Origin: Bacteroidales bacterium
GTDB lineage: Bacteria > Bacteroidota > Bacteroidia > Bacteroidales > UBA932
Length of the DNA: 52,865 bases
Assembly: GCA_017429205.1 (NCBI GenBank)
Contig: JAFRPH010000018.1
Location: 1 to 52,865, forward strand
Reading direction: 5' to 3'
Position numbers and translations under genes: made by a program. The notes beneath the pieces were generated by a model. That model worked only from the letters and a program-made list of their open reading frames with translations, did not search any database and was not told the DNA's origin. Positions 16,632 to 28,412 of this stretch are shown here, piece by piece; position 1 is the stretch's first letter; every line of letters begins with the position of its first letter.

Positions 16632-18170
16632 ATGATAAAGAAGACACTGACCCTCATAGCGGCGCTTGCCGCCGCCCTGACCGCCACGGCGCAGGTCAAG
16701 GTTTCCGTCCACGAGACGGCGAAGGACCAGCCGGTCATCCCGGCCGAAATCTACGGCCAGTTCTCCGAGCACCTCGGAAAGTGCATCTACGAGGGCATCT
16801 GGGTGGGCAAGGACTCCTCCATCCCGAATGTGAACGGGTACCGCACGGACGTGCTGGAGGCCTTCAAGGCCCTGAAAGTGCCCGTGCTGCGCTGGCCGGG
16901 CGGCTGCTTCGGCGACGAGTACCACTGGATGGACGGCATCGGCCCGCAGGAGAATCGCAAGAAGCTCGTGAACAACAACTGGGGCAGCACGGTGGAGGAC
17001 AACTCCTTCGGCACCCACGAGTTCCTGAACCTCTGCGAGATGCTGGGCATCGAGCCTTACATCAGCGGCAACGTGGGTTCCGGCACCGTCGAGGAGCTGG
17101 CCAAGTGGGTCGAATACATGACCGCCAAGGAAGGGTCGATGGCCGAGCTCCGCGCCAAGAACGGCCGCAAGGAGCCCTGGAAGGTCAAGTACCTGGGCGT
17201 CGGCAACGAAAGCTGGGGCTGCGGCGGCGACATGACCGCGGACTACTACTCCGACGTGTACAAGCGCTACGCCCTCTACGCCCGCAACTACAGCGGCAAC
17301 CGCCTGTACAAGGTGGCCTGCGGCGCTTCCGACTACGACTACAACTGGACGAAGGTGATGATGCAGAACGCCCGCACGAAGATGGACGCCCTGTCCCTGC
17401 ACTACTACACCTGCAAGGGCTGGACGGGCAGCAAGGGCTCCGCGACGCAGTTCACCACCGAGGAGTACTACAACGTCCTCGCGAAGACCTGCGAGATCGA
17501 GGAGGTCCTGAAGAACCACTTCGCCATCATGGACGCCTACGACCCGGACAAGAAGGTCGCCCTCATCCTGGACGAGTGGGGCACCTGGTTCGACGTGGAG
17601 CCCGGCACCAACCCCGGCTGGCTGTTCCAGCAGAACACGATGCGCGACGCGATGGTCGCGGCCCTGAACCTCAACATCTTCCAGAAGCACACCGACCGCC
17701 TGAAGATGGCGAACATCGCCCAGATCGTGAACGTCCTGCAGGCGATGGTCCTCACCGACGGCGAGAAGATGGTCCTCACCCCGACCTATCACGTCTTCCG
17801 GATGTTCAATGTCCATCAGAACGCGACGTATGTGCCCTCCGACTACCAGACCGGCAACATCGTCTCCGCCGAGGGCCGGATCATGGACGACTTCAGCGCC
17901 TGCGTCTCCCGCGACGCCGCCGGCAAGCTGCATGTCTCCCTCGCGAACCCGTACCTGGACAAGCCCGTCACCGTGGAGCTCGCCTTCGACTCCCTGAAGC
18001 CGAAGACCGTCACCGGCGAGATCCTGAAGGCCGACAAGATCAACGCGTACAACGAGTTCGGCAAGGCCCCGGCCGTCGCCCCCGTCGCCTTCACCGGCGC
18101 AAAGGCCACCGGCAAGGGCGTGAAACTCACCCTGCCCGCCGCCTCCGTCGTCGTTCTTGAAATCCAGTAA
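16632..18170 (+). CDS. GH51 alpha-L-arabinofuranosidase, secreted (short form)
   Basis: A 512-residue exo-arabinofuranosidase. I use the ATG at 16632 ([16 protein letters not shown]); the ATG at 16626 adds only two residues, and earlier codons overlap the promoter. The signal peptide ends TATAQ. The catalytic core has [20 protein letters not shown], the [14 protein letters not shown] motif, acid/base Glu193 (GVGNESWG) and nucleophile Glu315 ([10 protein letters not shown]). Unlike the 658-residue GH51 at 1067, it has no N-terminal CBM-like insert and is the classical ~500-residue type. The following GH43 lipoprotein starts 4 bases after its stop, so they form one transcript. The pair is probably complementary in linkage preference (inference). 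Confidence 0.94.
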   Translation: MIKKTLTLIAALAAALTATAQVKVSVHETAKDQPVIPAEIYGQFSEHLGKCIYEGIWVGKDSSIPNVNGYRTDVLEAFKALKVPVLRWPGGCFGDEYHWMDGIGPQENRKKLVNNNWGSTVEDNSFGTHEFLNLCEMLGIEPYISGNVGSGTVEELAKWVEYMTAKEGSMAELRAKNGRKEPWKVKYLGVGNESWGCGGDMTADYYSDVYKRYALYARNYSGNRLYKVACGASDYDYNWTKVMMQNARTKMDALSLHYYTCKGWTGSKGSATQFTTEEYYNVLAKTCEIEEVLKNHFAIMDAYDPDKKVALILDEWGTWFDVEPGTNPGWLFQQNTMRDAMVAALNLNIFQKHTDRLKMANIAQIVNVLQAMVLTDGEKMVLTPTYHVFRMFNVHQNATYVPSDYQTGNIVSAEGRIMDDFSACVSRDAAGKLHVSLANPYLDKPVTVELAFDSLKPKTVTGEILKADKINAYNEFGKAPAVAPVAFTGAKATGKGVKLTLPAASVVVLEIQ

Positions 18171-18174
18171 TACA

Positions 18175-19782
18175 ATGAAAAACAGTCTCTTACTGCTTGC
18201 AGCCTGTCTCGTCCTCGCGGCAGGCTGCACGGCGTCACCGAAGGAACAGGTGGCCGTGAATCCGCTGACCTACACGGACATTCCCGATCCGGACATCATC
18301 CGCGTGGGGGAAGACTACTACATGGTGTCCACCACGATGTACTTCTGCCCGGGCGCGCCCATCATGCACTCCCGCGACCTCGTGCATTGGGAGATTGTGA
18401 GCTACATCTACGACGTCATCGAGGACGATGACATCTACAACCTCCGGGACGGCCGCAACGCCTATGGCAAAGGCCAATGGGCGACGACGCTCCGGTACCA
18501 CGACGGCACCTACTACGCCCTGTTCGTCGCAAACGACCAGCAGAAGACGTACATGTACCGCACGAAGGACATCGTGAACGGTCCGTGGGAACGGAACGTG
18601 ATCGAGGGTTACTTCATGCACGACGCCTCCCTGCTGTTCGACGACGGCCGCCTGTGGGTCGTCTGGGGCAACGGCGACCTGAACCTCGTGGAGCTCGAGC
18701 CGGACGGCAGCGCCGTCAAGGCCGGCGCGGAGGCCGAGGTCGTCATCGAGTCCCCACGCGAGGGCTGGAACCTCCGGGCGGAAGGCGCGCACTTCTACCA
18801 CATCGGCGATTACTACTACGTGCTGGAGATCGACTGGCCGCGGGACAAGCCCCGGACGGCCACCATCTGGCGCAGCAAGGACATCCATGGGCCGTACGAG
18901 TCCAAGGTCGTCCTGCAGGGCACCCTGGGCGGCCGCGGCGACGGCATCGCGCAGGGTCCGATCGTCGAGACGCAGTTCGGCGACTGGTACGCGGTCCAAT
19001 TCCAGGACCACGGCGCCGTCGGCCGCATCCCCTGCCTCCAGCCCGTCACCTGGGTGGACGGCTGGCCGATGATGGGCGAGAACGGCGTCCCGCTGGAGGA
19101 AGTGACCGTGAACCTGCCGGCGCAGGGCCGCGACTATGTCTGGGACAATGACGAGTTCGACGGCGACAAGCTCGCCCTCGTCTGGCAGTGGAACCACAAG
19201 GCGCCGGAAGGCTGGTCGCTCACCGAGCGGCCGGGCTGGCTGCGGCTGCGCGCCGCGCTGGCCACCGGCCTCGCCGACGCCCGCGGCACCCTCACCCAGC
19301 GCACTGTCGGCCCCCGCTGCATCAGCGAGACTTACCTGGACGCCTCCGGGATGAAGCCCGGCGACGAGGCGGGGCTCGCCGCGTTCCAGAGCGGCAACGC
19401 CCGCGTCGGCGTCCGTGTCGATGCGGACGGCGAGCGGTTCATCGTCGTGCACCGGAACGGCCGATCCTTCTCCCGCGGCGCGGACGGCAGGCCCGTCTTC
19501 GAGAACATCGACGAAGACCTCGCCGTCATCCCGCTGGTGGGCGACGGCCTGTGGATGCGCATCAACTACGTCTTCACCCCGCAGGAAGAAGGCGAGGAGG
19601 CCGACACCGCCATCTTCAGCTGGTCCACCGACGGAAAGGAATGGATCGCCGCCGACTACAAGCTTCCTATGCGCTTCACGCTGGACTACTTTACCGGCTA
19701 CCGGAGCGCTCTTTACCACTTCAACACCCTTGGAGAGGGGGGCACGGCGGACTTCGACTGGTTCCATCAGTGGACCTACTAG
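18175..19782 (+). CDS. GH43 lipoprotein (xylosidase/arabinofuranosidase type) with C-terminal beta-sandwich
   Basis: A 535-residue lipoprotein; the start MKNSLLLL at 18175 gives the lipobox LAAGC (Cys18). The open frame begins six codons earlier, overlapping the GH51 stop. The GH43 triad is Asp38 (DIPDPDII), Asp150 (FMHDASLLFDDG) and Glu203 (LRAEGAHFY). The catalytic domain runs to about 320. Residues about 330-535 are a concanavalin-like GH43_C2 domain (FDGDKLALVWQWNHKAPEGW near the start, SALYHFNTLGEGGTADFDWF at the end). This arrangement is usual in exo-acting beta-xylosidase/alpha-arabinofuranosidase groups. It may remove side-chain arabinose at the cell surface or in the outer leaflet. 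It is followed by the strong terminator at 19826. Confidence 0.88.
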   Translation: MKNSLLLLAACLVLAAGCTASPKEQVAVNPLTYTDIPDPDIIRVGEDYYMVSTTMYFCPGAPIMHSRDLVHWEIVSYIYDVIEDDDIYNLRDGRNAYGKGQWATTLRYHDGTYYALFVANDQQKTYMYRTKDIVNGPWERNVIEGYFMHDASLLFDDGRLWVVWGNGDLNLVELEPDGSAVKAGAEAEVVIESPREGWNLRAEGAHFYHIGDYYYVLEIDWPRDKPRTATIWRSKDIHGPYESKVVLQGTLGGRGDGIAQGPIVETQFGDWYAVQFQDHGAVGRIPCLQPVTWVDGWPMMGENGVPLEEVTVNLPAQGRDYVWDNDEFDGDKLALVWQWNHKAPEGWSLTERPGWLRLRAALATGLADARGTLTQRTVGPRCISETYLDASGMKPGDEAGLAAFQSGNARVGVRVDADGERFIVVHRNGRSFSRGADGRPVFENIDEDLAVIPLVGDGLWMRINYVFTPQEEGEEADTAIFSWSTDGKEWIAADYKLPMRFTLDYFTGYRSALYHFNTLGEGGTADFDWFHQWTY

Positions 19783-19825
19783 TTTCCGCGAGCTACTTAA
19801 CCTACTACATATCAATCATTTATAC

Positions 19826-19859
19826 AAAACTCCCTGTTGCATCCGCACCAGGGAGTTTT
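19826..19859. terminator. strong bidirectional-type intrinsic terminator
   Basis: AAAACTCCCTG (19826-19836) and CAGGGAGTTTT (19849-19859) pair perfectly over 11 bp. The inner TGC/GCA can add 3 bp around ATCC. The T run is in the 3' arm. It ends the left PUL operon. Confidence 0.85.
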
Positions 19860-19894
19860 CCATAAGATGCCTACCAAATAGCAATTAAATTTGC

Positions 19895-19902
19895 TATATT
19901 TG
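19895..19902 (+). promoter_or_regulatory. -7 element of the tandem-GH43/esterase operon
   Basis: TATATTTG matches TAnnTTTG, 18 bases before the ATG at 19920 and 35 bases after the terminator. No good -33 is seen. TCAATCATTT at 19812-19821 copies part of the repeat upstream of the right-hand SusC operon. Confidence 0.5.
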
Positions 19903-19919
19903 TAAAAATAACCAATAGC

Positions 19920-23616
<3,697 letters not shown>

Positions 23617-23619
23617 ACT

Positions 23620-25143
23620 ATGAAACAGATGGTTTTGATCGTGGCGGCCGCGCTCGGCCTGTGGGCGTGCGCCACCGTGCCCGGCCAGGTGAAAGTGACC
23701 GGCGGCACCATCCAGGGCACCGTCCTGGAAGACATGACTGTTTACAAAGGCATTCCCTTCGCCGCGCCGCCCGTGGGCGAGCTGCGCTGGAAGGCGCCCC
23801 AGCCCGTCGTGGCGTGGGACGGCGTCAAGGAATGCAAGGAATTCGCTCCCAACCCGATGCAGGGCAACGGCGAAGGCTGCAGCGAGGACTGCCTGTACCT
23901 GAACGTATGGACCCCGGCCAAGAGCCCGAAGGAAAAGCTCCCGGTGATGGTCTGGATCTACGGCGGCGGCTTCGCCGGCGGCGCCACGTCCTACTATGAC
24001 GGCGCGCTGCTGGCCCGCAAGGGCGTGATCCTCGTGAGCGTCGCCTACCGCGTGGGCAAGCTCGGCTTCCTGTCGCTGCCCGAACTGTCGGCGGAGAATC
24101 CGAACGGGGTGAGCGGCAACTACGGCCTGCTGGACCAGATCGCCGGCCTGCAGTGGGTGAAGGACAACATCGCGAAGTTCGGCGGCGACCCGGACAACGT
24201 GACCATCTTCGGCGAGTCCGCCGGCGGCATCTCCGTGAGCATGCTGTGCGCCTCGCCGGTGGCGAAGGGCCTCTTCCGGAGGGCCATCTCCCAGAGCGGC
24301 GGCTCCTTCGGCCCCACCAACCCACAGTCTTATCCCGGCGAGAATATGCAGACGCTCGCCGTCGCCCAGGAAGCCAATGCGGCCTGGGCCCGCGGGGCCT
24401 TCGGCGACGACTATACGCTGGAGCAGCTGCGCGCGGCCGATGTCAAGTCCGTGATGGGCGGCTTCGGCGGCTCCGGCGGCTGGCCCGTTACCGACGGCTA
24501 CGTGATTCCGGACGACCAGTACAAGTTGTACGAGGCCGGAAAGTACAATGATGTCGACGTCCTCATCGGCTACAACTCCGACGAAGGCCTGAGCTTCGGC
24601 TTCTCCTTCGGCGGCGGCAGCCACGAGGACCAGGTGCGCGCCCGCTACGAGGACTATGCCGACGCCCTCCTCGCCGCCTATCCGGTGGAGGCCGACGGCA
24701 AGGTGGGCAAGACCGCCCGCGACCTCACCCGCGACGCCGCCTTCGGCTGGCAGACCTGGGCCTGGGCGCGCCTGCAGGAGCAGACGGGCAAGGGCCGTGT
24801 CTGGCTCTACTACTTCGACCAGCATCCCGACTACCCGGCGGACTCCCCGCGCTACGGCCAGGGCTCCCCGCATGGACAGGATGTGGCCTATGTCTTCGGC
24901 AATCCGGAAGAGGTGCAGCCCACCGACATGGCCCTCTCCGGCTGGATGATGGACTACTGGACGAACTTCGCCAAGACCGGAGACCCGAACGGCGAAGGCC
25001 TCCCCGCCTGGCCGCGCTTCGTGAACAGCGAACCGCAAACGATGGTCCTCACGGGCGACGGCTGCCACGCCGCCCCCGTCCCCTCCGAAGCGGCCCTCAA
25101 AGTCCTGGACGAGTATTTCGCCTGGCGCCGCAGCCAAGAGTAA
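23620..25143 (+). CDS. type-B carboxylesterase, probable lipoprotein
   Basis: A 507-residue member of the COesterase family. Signatures: YKGIPFAAPPVGELRWKAP (42-60), SEDCLYLNVWTP (88-99), the oxyanion loop YGGGF (114-118), GNYGLLDQIAGLQWVKDNI and nucleophile Ser200 in FGESAGG. A late His in GSPHGQD fits the third triad member. The leader ends LGLWACA, giving a possible lipidated Cys17 with an unusual Trp in the lipobox. It starts 3 bases after the CE1-like gene, so the two are cotranscribed. It probably cleaves small ester groups from released oligosaccharides. The broad family could also act on unrelated esters, but the operon argues for a glycan role. Confidence 0.88.
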   Translation: MKQMVLIVAAALGLWACATVPGQVKVTGGTIQGTVLEDMTVYKGIPFAAPPVGELRWKAPQPVVAWDGVKECKEFAPNPMQGNGEGCSEDCLYLNVWTPAKSPKEKLPVMVWIYGGGFAGGATSYYDGALLARKGVILVSVAYRVGKLGFLSLPELSAENPNGVSGNYGLLDQIAGLQWVKDNIAKFGGDPDNVTIFGESAGGISVSMLCASPVAKGLFRRAISQSGGSFGPTNPQSYPGENMQTLAVAQEANAAWARGAFGDDYTLEQLRAADVKSVMGGFGGSGGWPVTDGYVIPDDQYKLYEAGKYNDVDVLIGYNSDEGLSFGFSFGGGSHEDQVRARYEDYADALLAAYPVEADGKVGKTARDLTRDAAFGWQTWAWARLQEQTGKGRVWLYYFDQHPDYPADSPRYGQGSPHGQDVAYVFGNPEEVQPTDMALSGWMMDYWTNFAKTGDPNGEGLPAWPRFVNSEPQTMVLTGDGCHAAPVPSEAALKVLDEYFAWRRSQE

Positions 25144-25162
25144 GATTCACAATGACTTATAC

Positions 25163-25196
25163 AAAGAGAGGTGCACCGGGCGGTGCACCTCTCTTT
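25163..25196. terminator. perfect 15-bp bidirectional terminator between the two converging PUL halves
   Basis: AAAGAGAGGTGCACC (25163-25177) pairs without mismatch with GGTGCACCTCTCTTT (25182-25196) around a GGGC loop. It lies between convergent stops, 20 bases after the (+) carboxylesterase and 21 bases before the end of the (-) hydrolase. Confidence 0.92.
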
Positions 25197-25217
25197 CGTT
25201 AAAATACTGCGGATCAG

Positions 25218-26150
25218 CTACTTGGCGATGTCTTTCTCCGCCTTGATGCGGTTCAGGAAGGCGACCATCGCGGAGAGGGTCTCTTCCGTGTACATGTTCA
25301 TGCCGTGGCCGCCGCCCTCCACCAGGTGGAGTTCGCTGTCCACGCGGGCGTCCTGCAGCAGGCCGTAGAAGTGCGGGGCCTGGCAGCTGGGGACCACGTT
25401 GTCCGCCGTGCCGTGGAAGATGCACACGGGCGGGTCGTCCGGGCCGATGTAGGTCGTGGCGTTCAGGTATTTGAAGGCCTCTTCATTGCCCTTGAAGGGG
25501 AAGCCCATCACAGCCTCTTCGGGCGCGTGGTTCCAGGTGTCCTCCCGGGCGCCGCAGCTCATATAGTTCAGGTCCACGGGACCGGACCAGTCGCAGGCCG
25601 CGTCGACCGCGCTGGAGCACTGCAGGTTGCCGCCCACGTTGCCTTCCAGCTGGGGCTGGTTGCTGGACGTGGCGGCGAGCGACGCCAGGTGACCGCCGGA
25701 GGAGAAGCCCGACACCGCCACGAAGGACGGGTCGAACTTGTACTTCGCGGCGTTGGCCTTGACGAAGCGGACCACGCCCTTGATGTCGTGAATCTGGGCC
25801 GGGAACTTGGCGTCCATCGAGGAACGGTGGTTCGGGCACACCACGGCGTAGCCCGCGTCCAGCAGGGCGTTCACGATGGTGCCGAGGTCCGCCATTCCTT
25901 TGGAATTATTGGAGAACCAGGCGCTTCCGTAGATATGGATCACCACGGGATACGTGGCTTTCTCCACCTTCGGAAGGTAGATGTCCAGCTTGTGATACAC
26001 CTGGCCGTCACCGGCATAATCCACGTCCGCGATCTTCTGGGAGCAGCGGACGTCCACCTTGGGCATCTGGAAACCGCCGAAGCCCGTCGGCTGCGCGAAC
26101 AGGCCGAGGGCTCCGAGGGTAAGGGTAAGGGACATAAGAAGTCTTTTCAT
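25218..26150 (-). CDS. secreted alpha/beta hydrolase, BD-FAE-like esterase
   Basis: A 310-residue protein (signal 1-19, LGLFA|Q) of the small esterase/lipase group that includes Bacteroidetes feruloyl/acetyl esterases. The fold signs are LDIYLPKVEKATYPVVIHIYGSAWF (in two parts at about 56-79), an oxyanion motif HIYGSAW replacing the common HGGG, nucleophile Ser150 in GFSSGGH, VCIFHGTADNVVP (Asp of the triad) and EGGGHGMN (His). It is the last gene of the right-hand (-) operon, 3 bases after the GH43 before it, and ends at the shared terminator. Confidence 0.85.
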   Translation of the reverse strand: MKRLLMSLTLTLGALGLFAQPTGFGGFQMPKVDVRCSQKIADVDYAGDGQVYHKLDIYLPKVEKATYPVVIHIYGSAWFSNNSKGMADLGTIVNALLDAGYAVVCPNHRSSMDAKFPAQIHDIKGVVRFVKANAAKYKFDPSFVAVSGFSSGGHLASLAATSSNQPQLEGNVGGNLQCSSAVDAACDWSGPVDLNYMSCGAREDTWNHAPEEAVMGFPFKGNEEAFKYLNATTYIGPDDPPVCIFHGTADNVVPSCQAPHFYGLLQDARVDSELHLVEGGGHGMNMYTEETLSAMVAFLNRIKAEKDIAK

Positions 26151-26153
26151 CGA

Positions 26154-27596
26154 TCAATGCTTTTTTAAATCCCACTTGCAATTATCGTTCCCGAAGTCGA
26201 ATTTTGCAAGACCGGGGGTGCTGTCAGCCACGGAAACAAGACAGAGTGGCAGGTCGCAGCCGGGGATTTCCTTGGGCATGATGCGGTAGGTGCCGTCGAT
26301 GAGCTGGTCGATGCGCCAGAGCTGGTTCGCCGCGCCGGTGAACTCCTCGACGGTGGTGAGGGTCGCGCCCTCGGCGGCCGCCAGGGCCCGGTTGGTGCCT
26401 TCGATCACAATCTTGACATACGGGCCGCCGAGGAAGCCGCCCGCTTCGGGAACGGCCTCGATCGTCCACTTCTGGTGCGGACGGGCCATGTAGTCGCTGA
26501 TACGCACAGGGATGTTGCCCGCCGGCCAGTCGGGAGCGACCTCCTCGAGCTTCTGGCCTTCGAGCTTGGTGACGGGCTGGTCCTGGCCGCGGCCGAAGCC
26601 GAACATCCGCATGCCGCCCTGGGCGCGGACGAAGTCCACAGTCAGCTCCAGCGCGTAGCCGCGACGGCGGGACAGGATCTTGTAGTTGCCGTCCTGGAAG
26701 AGCTCGCCGGCTTCCGGCCAGCCGTTCTTCCACAGGATCGGACGGATGGCGAGGACGCTGCGGCCGCTGCGGTCCAGGTCGGCCTCGAAGTGCAGGGACA
26801 TCTTCTCCACGCCCGGCTCCTCGATGTAGCGGCCGAAGTGCCCGGCGCCGAACAGGCGCTCCTCGGCGGCGATGACCATCTTGCCGCCGCCGCGCAGCAT
26901 GTCGCGGCCCACATTGTCCAGGAACGGACCCGTGGGCTTGCGGGAACGGCCGCACACGATGTTGTACGTGGAGTTCACTCCGTCGCAGCAAGTGCCGTGG
27001 GTTCCCAACAGGTAGTACCAGCCGTCATTGTAGATCATCACGGAAGCCTCGCAGTCGATCGCGACGTCCACGGCCTTGTTGCCGGGGAGACGCGCACCCG
27101 TCTTGGGATCGAGCTCGACCATCCGGATGTTGCCGAAATAGGTGCCGTAGGTGCAGAACAGGCGGCCGTCGGGATCCATCAGGAGGCCGATGTCGATGGC
27201 GTCGCAGTCCTCATCCATCTCCGAATGCGCCACTTCGATGGGCTCGGTATAGGCGAAGTCCGGGGAATTCGGGTCCAGGGTCTTGTTCCACATCGTAAGG
27301 ATCCGGCCGGCGTGACCGCCGCCGAGACCGCCGCCCGTGGCGCTGTAGCCCACGAGGTACCGGTCACCGATCTTGATGGCGTCCGGGGCCGCGCCGCCGC
27401 CGGGACGGACCGCGCCGCTTTCCCAGGTCCAGCCGTCGGCGGACATCAGGCCGCCGCCACCGGTGCCGAAGGTGTAATACTTGCCGTCGCAGAACTGGAT
27501 CGTGGACGGGTCATGGATGTAGGGAGCGCCCACCTGGGCGGCTGCGGAGACACAGGCCAGGGCAAGAATGCCCGCGAGAAGGATATTCTTTTTCAT
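26154..27596 (-). CDS. GH43 endo-arabinanase-type enzyme with C-terminal beta-trefoil-like domain
   Basis: A 480-residue secreted enzyme (signal 1-20, ACVSAAAQ). GH43 residues: Asp29 (YIHDPSTI), Asp135 (DAIDIGLLM, where the usual Pro after Asp is Ile) and Glu183 (DCEASVMI). YYLLGTHGTCCDGVNSTYN and GGGKMVIAAEERLFGAGHFG place it near the endo-1,5-arabinanases. Residues about 330-480 have spaced KWTIE, NQLWRID and CKWDL motifs like a ricin-type or CBM13 trefoil, which may bind glycan. It lies 3 bases upstream of the BD-FAE-like gene and follows the unknown 27600 gene. The changed IDP motif may alter activity, but the acidic residue itself is kept. Confidence 0.85.
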   Translation of the reverse strand: MKKNILLAGILALACVSAAAQVGAPYIHDPSTIQFCDGKYYTFGTGGGGLMSADGWTWESGAVRPGGGAAPDAIKIGDRYLVGYSATGGGLGGGHAGRILTMWNKTLDPNSPDFAYTEPIEVAHSEMDEDCDAIDIGLLMDPDGRLFCTYGTYFGNIRMVELDPKTGARLPGNKAVDVAIDCEASVMIYNDGWYYLLGTHGTCCDGVNSTYNIVCGRSRKPTGPFLDNVGRDMLRGGGKMVIAAEERLFGAGHFGRYIEEPGVEKMSLHFEADLDRSGRSVLAIRPILWKNGWPEAGELFQDGNYKILSRRRGYALELTVDFVRAQGGMRMFGFGRGQDQPVTKLEGQKLEEVAPDWPAGNIPVRISDYMARPHQKWTIEAVPEAGGFLGGPYVKIVIEGTNRALAAAEGATLTTVEEFTGAANQLWRIDQLIDGTYRIMPKEIPGCDLPLCLVSVADSTPGLAKFDFGNDNCKWDLKKH

Positions 27597-27599
27597 GGC

Positions 27600-28385
27600 T
27601 TATTTCGTGCTGAGGGTGATGTTCTTGACGGGATTGCCGGCTTCGTCGATGAAGCGGCAGCAGAAGTCGCTCATACCGGGGCCGTTGATGACGGCGCCCC
27701 AGATCACGTTGCGGCCCTTCTTGAGGGTGAGGCGCTCGGAGGCGACGTCGTCCGCCACCATCCGGCGGTCGCCGGACAGGATGACGGCCTCTTCGCCGTT
27801 CACCCACCACATCGAAGCGGAGTTGGAGCCGACGGACAGACGCACGTTCGGCATGTCCTCCGGGCAGTTCACGACGGTCACAGCCCAGAAAATGACGCCG
27901 TAACGGTCCTCGGTCAGGTTCGTCGCGAAGCGGAAGAGCTTCACGTTGTAGCGCTGGCTGTCGAAGGCGTGCCACTGGAGCTTCTTGTCCTTCTTCTCAT
28001 AGACGACGGGCTCGTCGAAACGCATGCGGGGGCGGCCGGCGGACATGTCCACGGGCGGCTGGTACTCGACGGTCACCTTCACCTTGGAACCGTCCTTGGG
28101 GAGGACATCACCGAGCTGGCCCTTGAAATACGGGACCGCGAACGCCTCGCGGATGTAGCTGTCGGTGAAGACGGTGTTGCTGCGGTTGGGCTTGCTGATG
28201 GGTTCCAGCAGCAGCCAACGGCCCAGGAAGCCATCCTTGTCGGGGGTGGCGAAATCCCCGGTGGCGGGGACCATGTACTTCTCGAGCTGGGTCGAGGAGT
28301 CGGCGTAGACCGGTTCGTCGGCATTCTGCGCATACAGGCACAGGGCACCGGCGAGGGCCGCCAAAGTCAAAAGTGCTTTTTTCAT
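27600..28385 (-). CDS. secreted beta-rich protein of unknown function within the PUL operon
   Basis: A 261-residue protein with signal peptide 1-20 (ALCLYAQ) and no lipobox. No catalytic motif is recognised. The middle and end look like a jelly-roll module: FLGRWLLLEPI, FATNLTEDRYGVIFWAVTVV, SMWWVNGEEAVILSGDRRMV, LTLKKGRNVIWGAVINGPG, FCCRFIDEAG. The pattern of an uncleaved sugar-like hydroxyl display (WWVNG, GRNVIWGAV) recalls accessory domains attached to Bacteroidetes acetyl-xylan esterases, but here it stands alone. The neighbours on both sides are GH43 enzymes, 3 and 27 bases away. A role in glycan binding or as an esterase accessory is an inference. Confidence 0.75.
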   Translation of the reverse strand: MKKALLTLAALAGALCLYAQNADEPVYADSSTQLEKYMVPATGDFATPDKDGFLGRWLLLEPISKPNRSNTVFTDSYIREAFAVPYFKGQLGDVLPKDGSKVKVTVEYQPPVDMSAGRPRMRFDEPVVYEKKDKKLQWHAFDSQRYNVKLFRFATNLTEDRYGVIFWAVTVVNCPEDMPNVRLSVGSNSASMWWVNGEEAVILSGDRRMVADDVASERLTLKKGRNVIWGAVINGPGMSDFCCRFIDEAGNPVKNITLSTK

Positions 28386-28412
28386 GCGTTTATAAGATTT
28401 AAAACAGTTACA

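Noticed and set aside
19861..19919. Riboswitch or small RNA after the 19826 terminator
   Set aside because: The gap is short and AT-rich and is explained by a promoter; no conserved structure could be drawn.
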